64,000 nucleotides of DNA, taken from positions 1,294,001-1,358,000 of the forward strand of contig NZ_JARFNM010000001.1 in NCBI RefSeq assembly GCF_029167365.1, written 5' to 3'. The position numbers and the translations under genes are program-made. The notes beneath the pieces are model-generated. The model did not search any database, was not told the origin of the DNA, and saw only the letters and a program-made list of their open reading frames with translations. The first letter of the stretch is position 1; every line of letters starts with the position of its first letter. The DNA is from Amygdalobacter nucleatus. GTDB taxonomy: Bacteria > Bacillota > Clostridia > Saccharofermentanales > Fastidiosipilaceae. Positions 42,751-51,815 of this stretch are shown here, one piece after another.

Positions 42751-43593
42751 TCAAACAGCAACCGGAATACCCTTAATTTGTGGGTTATGCTGATAATCCT
42801 CTAATTGAAAGCTACTGACTTGAAAGTCATCAAACGACTTAACATCAGGATCAATTAAAAGCTTAGGCGCTTTGAAGGTTGGACGTTTGATCAATTCATC
42901 CACAATCGGGATATGGCGATCGTAAATATGCGCATCAGCAATCACGTGTACAAGCTCGCCTACTTCCAAATTGGCATCGATAGCTAACATGTGCAACAAA
43001 ATTGCATACTGTACAACATTCCAGTTGTTAGCCACCAAGACATCGTTCGAGCGTTGATGCAAAATACCACAGAGCTTATTTCCTACCACGTTGAAAGTCA
43101 TAGAATAAGCGCATGGATATAGATGCATCTCGTTAAGGTCGTTAAAGTCATAGATGCTCGTCAAAATACGGCGTGATTGAGGATTGTGCTTCAAATCGTA
43201 ACGCACTTTCTCTACCTGCGTCATTCTGCCTTCTGGCCAATCGTATTTCTTCGCTAATTGATAGCCGTAAGCTTTACCGATGCTACCTGTTTCATCAGCC
43301 CAAGCATCCCAAATGTGTGAATGTAAGTCATGCACATTGTTCGAGCAGCGTTGCCAAATCCACAATAATTCGTCAATGCAATTTTTGAAAGGAATTGGGC
43401 GCAATGTTAAAGCAGGAAATTCTTTACTGAGATCGTAACGATTGACAACGGCAAACGCCTTTTTGGTGTAAGCGCTGCTACCATCATCAGCCCATTTAGG
43501 TCTAACCTTGGCATTAAGATCCATATGGCCTTCGTCCAAAATCTTTTTACATGTTTCAATAAACAAGTCATCTGCATGTGCCATGCACGCCAC
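42751..43593 (-). CDS. thyA: Thymidylate synthase
   Basis: Makes dTMP from dUMP using methylene-tetrahydrofolate. The 280-aa protein has the catalytic Cys in MHLYPCAYSMTFNV, followed by the QRSNDVLVANNWNVVQYA segment that binds phosphate and dUMP, and DAHIYDRHI near the end. The sequence around the Cys (CAYS, with no His after the Cys) differs from E. coli ThyA (CH) and belongs to the variant branch found in Bacillus-type ThyA. In-frame Mets near the start (MACMAHADD) leave the exact start open. Operon thyA-folA. Confidence 0.93.
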   Translation of the reverse strand: MACMAHADDLFIETCKKILDEGHMDLNAKVRPKWADDGSSAYTKKAFAVVNRYDLSKEFPALTLRPIPFKNCIDELLWIWQRCSNNVHDLHSHIWDAWADETGSIGKAYGYQLAKKYDWPEGRMTQVEKVRYDLKHNPQSRRILTSIYDFNDLNEMHLYPCAYSMTFNVVGNKLCGILHQRSNDVLVANNWNVVQYAILLHMLAIDANLEVGELVHVIADAHIYDRHIPIVDELIKRPTFKAPKLLIDPDVKSFDDFQVSSFQLEDYQHNPQIKGIPVAV

Positions 43594-43680
43594 CTTCTTT
43601 CATATCTAATCTACTTCTATCTTTTTATAATACCATGCAATTTAAGCCTAAAATATAATCTAGCGATAAAATAAACATTA

Positions 43681-43705
43681 AAAAAGCTAGCCTCTTGGCT
43701 AGCTT
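43681..43705 (-). terminator. Terminator of the DUF1846 gene
   Basis: AAGCTAGCC-AAGA-GGCTAGCTT on the minus strand, a 9-bp perfect stem followed by TTTT, 5 bp after the stop. Confidence 0.9.
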
Positions 43706-43709
43706 CTTA

Positions 43710-45191
43710 TCAGTGATATAACTTCTTCGTTCTGAACTTCGGTTCATTCGTCACATTCAAGCCCAATTTATGCAAAACATTCTGATCCATATTGCCTAGA
43801 ATAACGGTGGAATGTGCTTCGCAATTTTTCAAATTAGCTAATTGCTGTAAAGCGACATGGCTCAAAGGGTTAGTTGTGGCTGAAATTGCTAAAGCAATCA
43901 GAACCTCGTCCAAATGCAACATCGGATTGTTATTACCTAAGCTCTTAATCTTGAGCTCTGTTACTGGCGCAATGATATGTGGCGAAATTAACGGAATGTT
44001 ATCGTCAATCTTACCTAAGACTTTCAAGGCATTAAGTAAGCAAGCAGCTGGTGCATCCAACAAGCTCGTTCTACGGCCTGTTACAATCGTACCATCTTGT
44101 AATTCAATTGCCATAGCATTGGTATTGGCGCTGGCAGCCTTATCATTGGCCACTTTCACAACTTTACGTGTTTCCAAGCTTGTATCAGCTTGAGAAATCA
44201 GTAACTCAATCTTGTCCAAAGCGCTAGGTGGCAAAGAGCCTGCTTTGACTAATTGCAAGGTTTTGTAGTAACGGCGCACGATTTCTTCACGGCCAGCTTC
44301 TTTACACAACTCATCATTGATGATGCAATTACCTACTTGGTTTACACCCATGTCAGTTGGTGAGTTGTAAGGGCAGTTACCAGAAATACGCTCCATCATA
44401 GCTTTTAGGACAGGGAAAATCTCAACATCACGATTGTAATTGATGGTTGTCACGCCATAAGCTTCTAGGTGGAATGGGTCGATCATGTTGACATCGTTCA
44501 AGTCAACTGTGGCTGCCTCATAAGCCAAATTAACAGGATGCTTCAAAGGCAAATTCCAAACAGGGAATGTCTCAAACTTCGCATAACCTGCTTTGACGCC
44601 GTGCTTAAACTCTTGATAAAGCTGAGACAAACAAGTTGCCATCTTGCCTGAACCTGGGCCAGGAGCTGTAACAACAACTAATGGACGGCTTGTTTCAATG
44701 TACTCATTTCTGCCATAGCCATCTTCGCTGACGATGTGTTTAAGGTTGTTAGGATAACCTTCAATTTTGTAATGGACATAAGATTTCACGCCCAACTTGT
44801 TCAATTGTTCGCGGAACTTAACGCTAGCTGGATGGTTCTCAAATTGCGTAATAACGACAGAACCAACATAAAGGCCAACAGCTCGATAAGCATCGATCAA
44901 GCGCAAAACTTCCAAATCATAAGTTATGCCCAAATCGCCACGAATCTTTTTCTTCTCAATATCTGCTGCGTTGATAGCAACGATGACCTCAGCTTGATCT
45001 TTCAATTTCAGTAACATCTGCAACTTACTATCTGGTTGAAAGCCTGGTAAAACGCGAGCTGCATGTTCGTCGTCGAACAATTTACCACCAAATTCCAAAT
45101 ACAACTTGTTGTCGAATTTGCTAATTCTTTCGCGAATATAAGCAGATTGTAACTCTAAGTATTTCTGATTATCAAAAGCTATGCCGTGCAT
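43710..45191 (-). CDS. DUF1846 family protein
   Basis: A 493-aa cytosolic protein of unknown function found in many Firmicutes. The start GIAFDNQKYLELQSAYIRERISKFDNKLYLEFGGKLFDDEHAARVLPGFQPDSK and the middle YNSPTDMGVNQVGNCIINDELC are strongly conserved in this family. A P-loop-like motif VVTAPGPGSGKMATCLSQLYQE (about residue 165) suggests nucleotide binding, and ALKVLGKIDDNIPLISPHIIAPV is another family block. Single gene between mfd and thyA, with its own terminator. No pathway can be assigned. Confidence 0.9.
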   Translation of the reverse strand: MHGIAFDNQKYLELQSAYIRERISKFDNKLYLEFGGKLFDDEHAARVLPGFQPDSKLQMLLKLKDQAEVIVAINAADIEKKKIRGDLGITYDLEVLRLIDAYRAVGLYVGSVVITQFENHPASVKFREQLNKLGVKSYVHYKIEGYPNNLKHIVSEDGYGRNEYIETSRPLVVVTAPGPGSGKMATCLSQLYQEFKHGVKAGYAKFETFPVWNLPLKHPVNLAYEAATVDLNDVNMIDPFHLEAYGVTTINYNRDVEIFPVLKAMMERISGNCPYNSPTDMGVNQVGNCIINDELCKEAGREEIVRRYYKTLQLVKAGSLPPSALDKIELLISQADTSLETRKVVKVANDKAASANTNAMAIELQDGTIVTGRRTSLLDAPAACLLNALKVLGKIDDNIPLISPHIIAPVTELKIKSLGNNNPMLHLDEVLIALAISATTNPLSHVALQQLANLKNCEAHSTVILGNMDQNVLHKLGLNVTNEPKFRTKKLYH

Positions 45192-45345
45192 CTTTTTTCA
45201 TCCCCTTGCTAATATTTATTTAAGATTATCTCTTACAAACACAAGTAGCTATCTTAACAAAAATCAGCGGCCATTACAATTTAGCAAGCGACAAAATAGC
45301 CCTAATTCTAGGGATATTCAGCAAATTTTTGTAATTTCTCCTTAT

Positions 45346-48300
45346 TCACGCGTGTTCAAGCGTTCTGACCAACAAATTCTTTAATAAGCGCAAACGCTCT
45401 CTTTCGCTAAGTTGCTTCGCAACCACAATTTCAAGCATCGGTGGCTCACTAGCTAAAAAATGCAAATCCCGTTTCAGTTTGTCATCATTTAGCAACTTGC
45501 TGAGCTTCTGCATATCTAACGGGCGATTAGCTTTGAATTTAAGCTCCAGACGCCTCGGCAGACTGTTTAATTCGCTCACGCCTAATTTAGTAAGCGCACT
45601 TCTAACATAAGCTATATCAAGCAAGTTCTCGATATTCGGGCTCAAATTACCGAAACGGTCAATAATTTCATCACTTAAATCGACATAGTCAAAGTAACTT
45701 TTGAGTTGGCTGATACGGCGATAAAGCTCGATGCGCTCACTCTCCAAGCTGACTAATTCACGTTCGATATAAGCATTCAATTTCAAGTTGATTTGACACT
45801 TATGACTGTTTAGGTATGCCTGATTAGCTTCGTCTAACTCATTCTTCGCATCTAACAATTTGCGCTGACTTTGAGTTTGTTCGGAAGAAGTATCAGTAAC
45901 TTGCAAGTCACGAATCTTTTCCGCCTGTCTCTGCTTAGCTAGCTGTAACTCCTCATCTAGCATTCTGCAATACATATCATAGCCAACAGCTGCAATCTGC
46001 CCGTGCTGTTCCGCACCGATCAAATTGCCAGCACCACGAACTTCCAAGTCTTGCAAGGCAATTTTCAAGCCAGAACCTAATTCTGTAAATTCAGCAATTG
46101 CTTTGATTCTTTTTCTCGCTTCTTCTGTCAAAATACGATCTGGTTGGTAAGTGATATAGGCATAGGCTTGGCGATTAGAGCGTCCGACACGGCCTTTCAG
46201 CTGATACAATTGCGCTAAGCCTAGTTGATCAGCATTCGTGATAATCAAGGTATTCACATTTGGCATATCAATGCCCGATTCAATAATGGTCGTGCAGAGC
46301 AAAACATCGCTCTCCTGATTCACAAAATTAAATATTTCTGTTTCTAGCTCTGTTTCATTCAGTTTGCCATGTGCAACGGCTATCTTAAGCTGAGGTAACA
46401 TAGCTTGTAATTCAGCTTGCTTTTTGTAGATAGTCTTAATGTTGTTATGGAGATAAAAGACCTGACCGCCTCTTGCTTTTTCTCTTAAAATAGCAGCTTT
46501 AATAAGTTCCGCATCATACTCCAAAACATAAGTTTTGACCGGTTTTCGATCAAGCGGCGCTTCTTGCAAAGTTGAAATTGACCGAATGCCAGATAAGGCC
46601 ATATGCAAAGTGCGTGGAATTGGTGTAGCTGACAAAGTTAGAACATCAACGGATGGATAGCGTTCTTTTAATTGCTCTTTATGATCCACGCCGAAGCGCT
46701 GCTCTTCATCCACAACCAGTAAGCCTATGTCATGAAACTTTACATCTTTGCTAAGCAAGCGGTGCGTACCAAAGACAATTTGGCAATCGCCACTTGTAAG
46801 TTCTTTTAAGACCCGTTTTTCTTGCAAAGGCGGACTGAATCGGCTCAACAAGCCGACATTAATCGGCCACTCTTTGACTCTCTCTAAAAAATTCTCATAA
46901 TGCTGTTCAACTAGCACTGTCGTAGGTGCAATGAAAGCCACCTGTTTGCCAGCTAAAATTGCTTTGAAGCAAGCTCTAAAGGCAACTTCCGTTTTGCCAA
47001 AGCCAACATCGCCACAGATGATTCTATCCATAACTATCGAACTTGCCATATCTTGTTCAACATCAGCCCAAGCTTGTAGTTGGTCGTTCGTTTCGACATA
47101 GGGGAAACTAGCGCTAAAAGCTTGCTCGGCACTCTCGAATTTAGGGAAACTGAAGCCTTTGATCTGGCGTCTTTTAGCGTAAAGGTCCAATAAATTGGTA
47201 GCAAGCTCCCTTATTTTAGCGCGTGAACGTTCCTTCAGCTTTTCCCAATCATGGCCCCCGAAATGCGACAATCTCGGTGCTGTGTCTTTGCTGCCTATAT
47301 ATTTTTGCAGCTGATCGACAGCTGACATTGGTAGATAAAGAACGTCTGATCCAGCGTATTCTATGTACAAATAGTCTGACTTAACACCAGCTGTTTCAAC
47401 CGTCTTTATGCCTCGATACAGGCCAATACCGTGTATTTCATGCACGACGCAATCGCCCTCATGCAAATCATTGAAAAAATCAATCATCTGCGTACGGTTT
47501 TTCTTCGTTAAATGGCCCTGTTTTTTGATTTGCCACTTCTGTAATAGCTCGTTCTGGCCAAAGAGCATAATTCTAGCTGCTGGATAGTTAAAGCCTTGTT
47601 TTAGCTCAGCTACTTTGACAATCCACGTAATTTCCGCACTTTCAGACAGATATGTTTGCAAGTCTTTGGCTTGTGCTTCAGTTGGCGCAAAGGCATAAAA
47701 TTGATACTGCTCGGCACGATAGCTCTCCAAATTTGCAATTTTATCAATTAGCGTCTTGTTTTTCTCACCAATTTTCAAGCTTTCAGCTTCTCGCCCACTT
47801 ATACTCAACGTCTCAGCTTCAGCAAAGCCATTGTTCGCTGTCTGGAAGCATGCCAAATTCACAAGCTGAGTTTGCTTGTTCAGCAGAGCCAATATCTCAT
47901 CACTGCTATGCATCTGCTCAATTTTTAGAGGAATACTTTTGCCCTGTTCCAACCAGATAGCACTATCCAAAGCTAACTGTTTGCCATAAGCAGCCATACT
48001 TTTCGTAACGCTAATTAATTCGTCGACCAGTAAAACAGCTTTAAGTTGTTCAAGGTAGGCAAAGAAGTTATTATCCTCTTTGTAAATAAGCGGTAGATAA
48101 GCTTCCAGGCTCGGGAAATAAACACGCTCGCTGATTTTGGCTATATCGCTATTTAGAAGTTCAATTTGTTTCTCTAATTGCTGAATGCTAGTAGCTTTGG
48201 CCTTTTCAAGCTTGCGCAAAATTTGCACTTTTCGTTTGTAACTAGCAAGTTCCGTTTCCAGGCGCTTGTATAATGACTGCCAATCTGTTTCTTGTAGGCA

Positions 48301-49020
48301 CAAGCTTTTTACAGGCAAGATTTGGCAACTATTCAGCTGTTCACAGGCTCTAGCATTGGCTAATTGGTAATACTTGATCTGGTCAATCTCAATGTCAAAG
48401 AATGAAAGACGCAAGCCCAAATCTCGGCTATATGTGTCAGTTGTAATTAAATCGATAATATCGCCACGCTTAGCAAACTCGCCTGCCACACTTGGCAAAC
48501 TAACTTGTTTGAAGCCTAATTTGACTAATTCTTTCGCCAAATCAGTCGGACTAATAGTTTGGCCAACTTCCAAATTTAACGCTAAATCCTTTAAGGCGCT
48601 AGGTGGCAAAATCGGGTCAAATAAAGCTTGTCCGTTTACAAGTATAATAACTTGCTCTTTTTTAGCTTTCACTTGCAATAAAGCATTCAAGCTTGCAATC
48701 TGTTGCCAGCTATCTTCCTGACTTACGCTATCTACTGTGCCATAATTAATTGTGCGTGGCTGAAAGGTAATAAGTTTGTCAGCTGGCCAATATGTAGCTA
48801 AGCCCGCCTGCCAAGTTTGCACGGCAAATTCGCTATCCAACAAGATAGCCAATGTCCGTTTGCCTTGCTTGGCAAGTGCAGCTACGAGATAATATTTTTG
48901 CGTTTCAAACAAACCATTTAGGTTGAAACGAGCTGCTTTATCTGTCTTGCAAGCATTTAACAATTTGACAAAATTAGAGTCATTGCCCGCCTGGGCTAAT
49001 AATTCTTGCATTTCATCCAT
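45346..49020 (-). CDS. mfd: Transcription-repair coupling factor
   Basis: Mfd removes RNA polymerase stalled at DNA damage and recruits UvrA. The 1224-aa protein has the UvrB-like N-terminal part (SLPSVAGEFAKRGDIIDLI), the RNA-polymerase-interacting domain (HEGDCVVHEIHGIGLYRGI...YLYIEYAGSDVLYLPMSAVDQLQKYIGS), translocase motifs (Walker A GDVGFGKTEVAFRA, DEEQ box VVDEEQRFGV, TLSATPIPRTLHMAL, QLKGRVGRSNRQAYAY) and a C-terminal TRCF domain. Length is normal. It starts about 150 bp after pth in the conserved Firmicutes order glmU-pth-mfd. Confidence 0.97.
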   Translation of the reverse strand: MDEMQELLAQAGNDSNFVKLLNACKTDKAARFNLNGLFETQKYYLVAALAKQGKRTLAILLDSEFAVQTWQAGLATYWPADKLITFQPRTINYGTVDSVSQEDSWQQIASLNALLQVKAKKEQVIILVNGQALFDPILPPSALKDLALNLEVGQTISPTDLAKELVKLGFKQVSLPSVAGEFAKRGDIIDLITTDTYSRDLGLRLSFFDIEIDQIKYYQLANARACEQLNSCQILPVKSLCLQETDWQSLYKRLETELASYKRKVQILRKLEKAKATSIQQLEKQIELLNSDIAKISERVYFPSLEAYLPLIYKEDNNFFAYLEQLKAVLLVDELISVTKSMAAYGKQLALDSAIWLEQGKSIPLKIEQMHSSDEILALLNKQTQLVNLACFQTANNGFAEAETLSISGREAESLKIGEKNKTLIDKIANLESYRAEQYQFYAFAPTEAQAKDLQTYLSESAEITWIVKVAELKQGFNYPAARIMLFGQNELLQKWQIKKQGHLTKKNRTQMIDFFNDLHEGDCVVHEIHGIGLYRGIKTVETAGVKSDYLYIEYAGSDVLYLPMSAVDQLQKYIGSKDTAPRLSHFGGHDWEKLKERSRAKIRELATNLLDLYAKRRQIKGFSFPKFESAEQAFSASFPYVETNDQLQAWADVEQDMASSIVMDRIICGDVGFGKTEVAFRACFKAILAGKQVAFIAPTTVLVEQHYENFLERVKEWPINVGLLSRFSPPLQEKRVLKELTSGDCQIVFGTHRLLSKDVKFHDIGLLVVDEEQRFGVDHKEQLKERYPSVDVLTLSATPIPRTLHMALSGIRSISTLQEAPLDRKPVKTYVLEYDAELIKAAILREKARGGQVFYLHNNIKTIYKKQAELQAMLPQLKIAVAHGKLNETELETEIFNFVNQESDVLLCTTIIESGIDMPNVNTLIITNADQLGLAQLYQLKGRVGRSNRQAYAYITYQPDRILTEEARKRIKAIAEFTELGSGLKIALQDLEVRGAGNLIGAEQHGQIAAVGYDMYCRMLDEELQLAKQRQAEKIRDLQVTDTSSEQTQSQRKLLDAKNELDEANQAYLNSHKCQINLKLNAYIERELVSLESERIELYRRISQLKSYFDYVDLSDEIIDRFGNLSPNIENLLDIAYVRSALTKLGVSELNSLPRRLELKFKANRPLDMQKLSKLLNDDKLKRDLHFLASEPPMLEIVVAKQLSERERLRLLKNLLVRTLEHA

Positions 49021-49169
49021 AATCTACTCTGACTTAATACCTTCTTCGCCTTAATGCCTTCTTCTGAAAATTGGCCCTTAACCTAATCTTCATCTGTCTA
49101 ACTTAATTGTTTAACTAATCCTGTCTGCTATTTTTCTACTTCCATTTACAGCTTGATTGCTTTTGTCTG

Positions 49170-49844
49170 CTATTTGGCTTCTTCAGTTTGCTGTATGGAA
49201 GCTTCAATTTGCTGCTTGGTTGCTTTGGCCTGCAATTTGGCTTGGCGTTCAGCTAACTTTGCTAAAGTGCTGGCATTTTGGCTATGCAAAACATTGACCG
49301 CCTGTTTGGCATTGCTCTTGCCCATAGCCTGCACAAATGTCTGTATGCGTTTCGCTAAAGCCGGCAAAGCCTGTTGTTTTTGGCTTGGAATTTTGCTCAA
49401 AACGAAGTCAACTATGCTGTATTGTTCAGGAATAGGACCAGCTCCGATTCGTAAGCGCGGGAAATTAGTCGACTTCACGTGTTGAACAATCGACTTCATA
49501 CCGTTATGTGTGCCAGCGCCACCTTTGTCTCGATAACGCAAGTCGCCAAACGGTAGTTCAAAATCATCATACAAAACTAAAAGCTGTTCTGGCTCTAGCT
49601 TGAAATAATCTAGGCAAGCTTTGACCGCTTCACCTGAATTGTTCATGTATGTAACTGGCTTTAACAAATAAAACTGTTCATCGCCCAGCCTGAATTTCTG
49701 AAAATAGCCTTTGAATTTGATAGTGCTAAAGCTTAGCTTATATTCCTCAGCCAAGCTATCTAACATAATAAAGCCCAAGTTGTGCCATGTAAGTTCATAT
49801 TCACGCCCTACATTGCCTAACCCGACGATTAAATGTTCTGTCAT
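49170..49844 (-). CDS. pth: Peptidyl-tRNA hydrolase
   Basis: Frees tRNA from peptidyl-tRNA that drops off ribosomes. LIVGLGNVGREYELTWHNLGFIMLDSLA contains the catalytic His and Asn; YLLKPVTYMNNSGEAV, LYDDFELPFGDLRYRDKGGAGTHNGMKSI and FPRLRIGAGPIP are the other family blocks. The product is 224 aa, about 30 longer than usual, with an Ala/Gln/Lys-rich helical tail (LAERQAKLQAKATKQQIEASIQQTEE). The start overlaps the glmU stop (ATGA), indicating coupled translation. Confidence 0.95.
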   Translation of the reverse strand: MTEHLIVGLGNVGREYELTWHNLGFIMLDSLAEEYKLSFSTIKFKGYFQKFRLGDEQFYLLKPVTYMNNSGEAVKACLDYFKLEPEQLLVLYDDFELPFGDLRYRDKGGAGTHNGMKSIVQHVKSTNFPRLRIGAGPIPEQYSIVDFVLSKIPSQKQQALPALAKRIQTFVQAMGKSNAKQAVNVLHSQNASTLAKLAERQAKLQAKATKQQIEASIQQTEEAK

Positions 49845-51142
49845 TTCTGTTTATTCCTAATATTCTCTTTCTCGCGCCGTTCTTCCTGTTTTTGGCTCAA
49901 ATGATTTCTTAAAACGGTGCCACTTTTATATTCTTGCATTTTTTCCGACTTAATGTAAGTCAATGATACATGGTCGTTAACTAGATTTTGCGCTTGCAGC
50001 TCTGAATTTTGCACAAGTGAGAAGCTGTCAACCTGGCAATCATCGCCAAGTACCGACTGTCTAATTTCTGTAAAAGCGCCAATTCTGTTGTCCTGACCTA
50101 GTTTGCACTCAGTTAGAACTGCTCGTTCAACTTTGGTATTAGCTCCAATTATAGCTGATTTCAATGTACTAAACGGTCCTATTTCACAGTTCGTGCTAAT
50201 CTGACAGCCATCCAAAAGCACAACGTTAGGCCCAACGACTGTATCAGCGCCAATTCTAACATCATAGTCAATTTGGCAGGTATCTGGATCAACGATTGTC
50301 ACACCTCTCAGCATGTGATAATCACAGATACGCTGGTTCATAATATAGATTACATCATCCAACTCCGCTCTAGTTTTAACACCTAAAACTTCCAGCGAAT
50401 AAGCTTCAACTGTTTCAACTTTTTGGCCATCAGCTAATAACAATTTGATAATATCGCTCAATTCATAAGGTCGATCATTGCCGAGTTTAGCGCCAATTTT
50501 GCCTAATGCGGACAACAATAAGCTTGTGTCAAAGCAATAAATGCCGCTTGAAACTTCAACTAAGTCGTTACGCATTCTAGGTGTCAAATTACGGCTACGA
50601 CTAAAGAAGCCACCACTTTCAGTGAAGAAATCAACTGATTGATTAAATTTCGGGGCTGATTTCAAATCGCAAACTTCGCCGTTACTATCACGGCAAACTT
50701 CTTCATATGTCAAATTGAGTTCTTTGGCTATATGAGCTGTTAGAAAAGCGCAAGCACATTTCGTTTCTTCAAAGCGTCTGACAAGCTTAACTAATGTCTG
50801 TGGACGAATCAATGGTATATCAGCTGGACAAACTAAAATTGCGCCATCAACGCCCTCCAAGAAACTTGCTGCTTTGGCCGTGGCATGACCTGTGCCAAGT
50901 GGGCGTTCCTGCAACATGTAAATCATGTTCTCGCCAACAGTTTTGCGAATTTCAGCTTGTTGATAACCAACGACATAAACCTGTTCGCTTGCGCCGGCTT
51001 GTTTCAACGCTTCTTTCACCCACAAAATCATCGGTCGACCAGCTACTTTTTGCAACAACTTGCTCGTCCTAGATTCCATACGGCTACTAGTACCAGCTGC
51101 CAACACGAAGGCTCCATTTAACATCGCTTGCACCTCTTTCAT
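49841..51142 (-). CDS. glmU: GlmU-like UDP-GlcNAc pyrophosphorylase, acetyltransferase half truncated
   Basis: GlmU makes UDP-GlcNAc for cell wall. The N-terminal uridylyltransferase is complete: AFVLAAGTSSRMESRTSKLLQKVAGRPMI, LQERPLGTGHA, ILVCPADIPLI, NDRPYELSDII. A left-handed beta-helix follows (GVTIVDPDTCQIDYDVRIGADTVVGPNVVLLDG, IGPFSTLK, IGAFTEIRQSVLGDD) but stops near residue 415, after NDHVSLTYIKSEKMQEYKSG. The NYDG motif, the following coils and most acetyltransferase residues of a 455-aa GlmU are missing. The tail is a charged Gln/Glu/Arg stretch. The protein overlaps pth, so no frameshift accounts for the loss. It should act as uridylyltransferase only. Confidence 0.88.
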   Translation of the reverse strand: MKEVQAMLNGAFVLAAGTSSRMESRTSKLLQKVAGRPMILWVKEALKQAGASEQVYVVGYQQAEIRKTVGENMIYMLQERPLGTGHATAKAASFLEGVDGAILVCPADIPLIRPQTLVKLVRRFEETKCACAFLTAHIAKELNLTYEEVCRDSNGEVCDLKSAPKFNQSVDFFTESGGFFSRSRNLTPRMRNDLVEVSSGIYCFDTSLLLSALGKIGAKLGNDRPYELSDIIKLLLADGQKVETVEAYSLEVLGVKTRAELDDVIYIMNQRICDYHMLRGVTIVDPDTCQIDYDVRIGADTVVGPNVVLLDGCQISTNCEIGPFSTLKSAIIGANTKVERAVLTECKLGQDNRIGAFTEIRQSVLGDDCQVDSFSLVQNSELQAQNLVNDHVSLTYIKSEKMQEYKSGTVLRNHLSQKQEERREKENIRNKQK

Positions 51143-51815
51143 GAGCTCTAGTTCAATGATAGGCGTATCAGCGCACTTTACGATTAAGATATTGTAAAAG
51201 TCTCTAAAACATTTAGGCCGTTAAAAGGCCAACTTAATAAGCTAAGTCTAAGCCCTTAATTTCAGGCACAGCTTAGCCTACTTCTTATATTTTTCAATGT
51301 CTAAGCTTCAGCCTGAACACCTTAATTTCAGCATAAATACCTTACAATCTAAGTTAATTATCCACATTACATTTTCTAAATTTAGTAATCTAAGCTTATG
51401 CCTGTATTTCGTCCAAAAAAGCCTATTAAAGCACGAAAATTGTCCACAATTCCACATCTTTTCGCTGTAAATGCAGTTTTAGGCGGCTGATTCATGACAA
51501 TCATGTTACTTTCCCGAGAGAATAAGCTAATTAAATTACAGCTTCATTACGTAAGCCTGCAGCAGATTGCGTTTTGTTACACACTTATCCACCTGATTGG
51601 ATCTGTTTCAGCTCAGCTAAAAGCTTATGCAGATTCTTTCCAGTTTAAATAAGTTGCCAAATATTTTATATAAACTTGTTTTGCCAAAATAACCATTTGC
51701 CATGGCTTCTATATGCCAATTCCTAGGCATTATTCGCAATTTAAGCTACTAATTTGAGTTTGCCTAATAAGTAGAGTACAATAAGGTGATTTTTCTAAAA
51801 TAAGGAAGTTAGGAA
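51143..51815. other. 673-bp intergenic region with DnaA-box-like sites
   Basis: Between divergent glmU and the phosphoglycerol transferase. It has a perfect TTATCCACA (51358-51366), a TTGTCCACA (51440-51448) and TTATCCACC (51585-51593), all on the plus strand and within 240 bp. No gene is visible. DnaA itself is not in the window. The rest looks like ordinary AT-rich sequence. Confidence 0.5.

Noticed and set aside
42751-43593. Thymidylate synthase defective because the His after the catalytic Cys is missing
   Set aside because: The CAYS context with NNWNV occurs in the Bacillus-type ThyA branch, so it is a family variant and not a loss.
43792-44193. 133-aa plus-strand open frame
   Set aside because: Opposite-strand shadow of the conserved DUF1846 gene; no family resemblance.
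51143-51815. Chromosomal replication origin
   Set aside because: Only three DnaA-like boxes, no dnaA or dnaN, and genes on both sides stay mostly on the minus strand.
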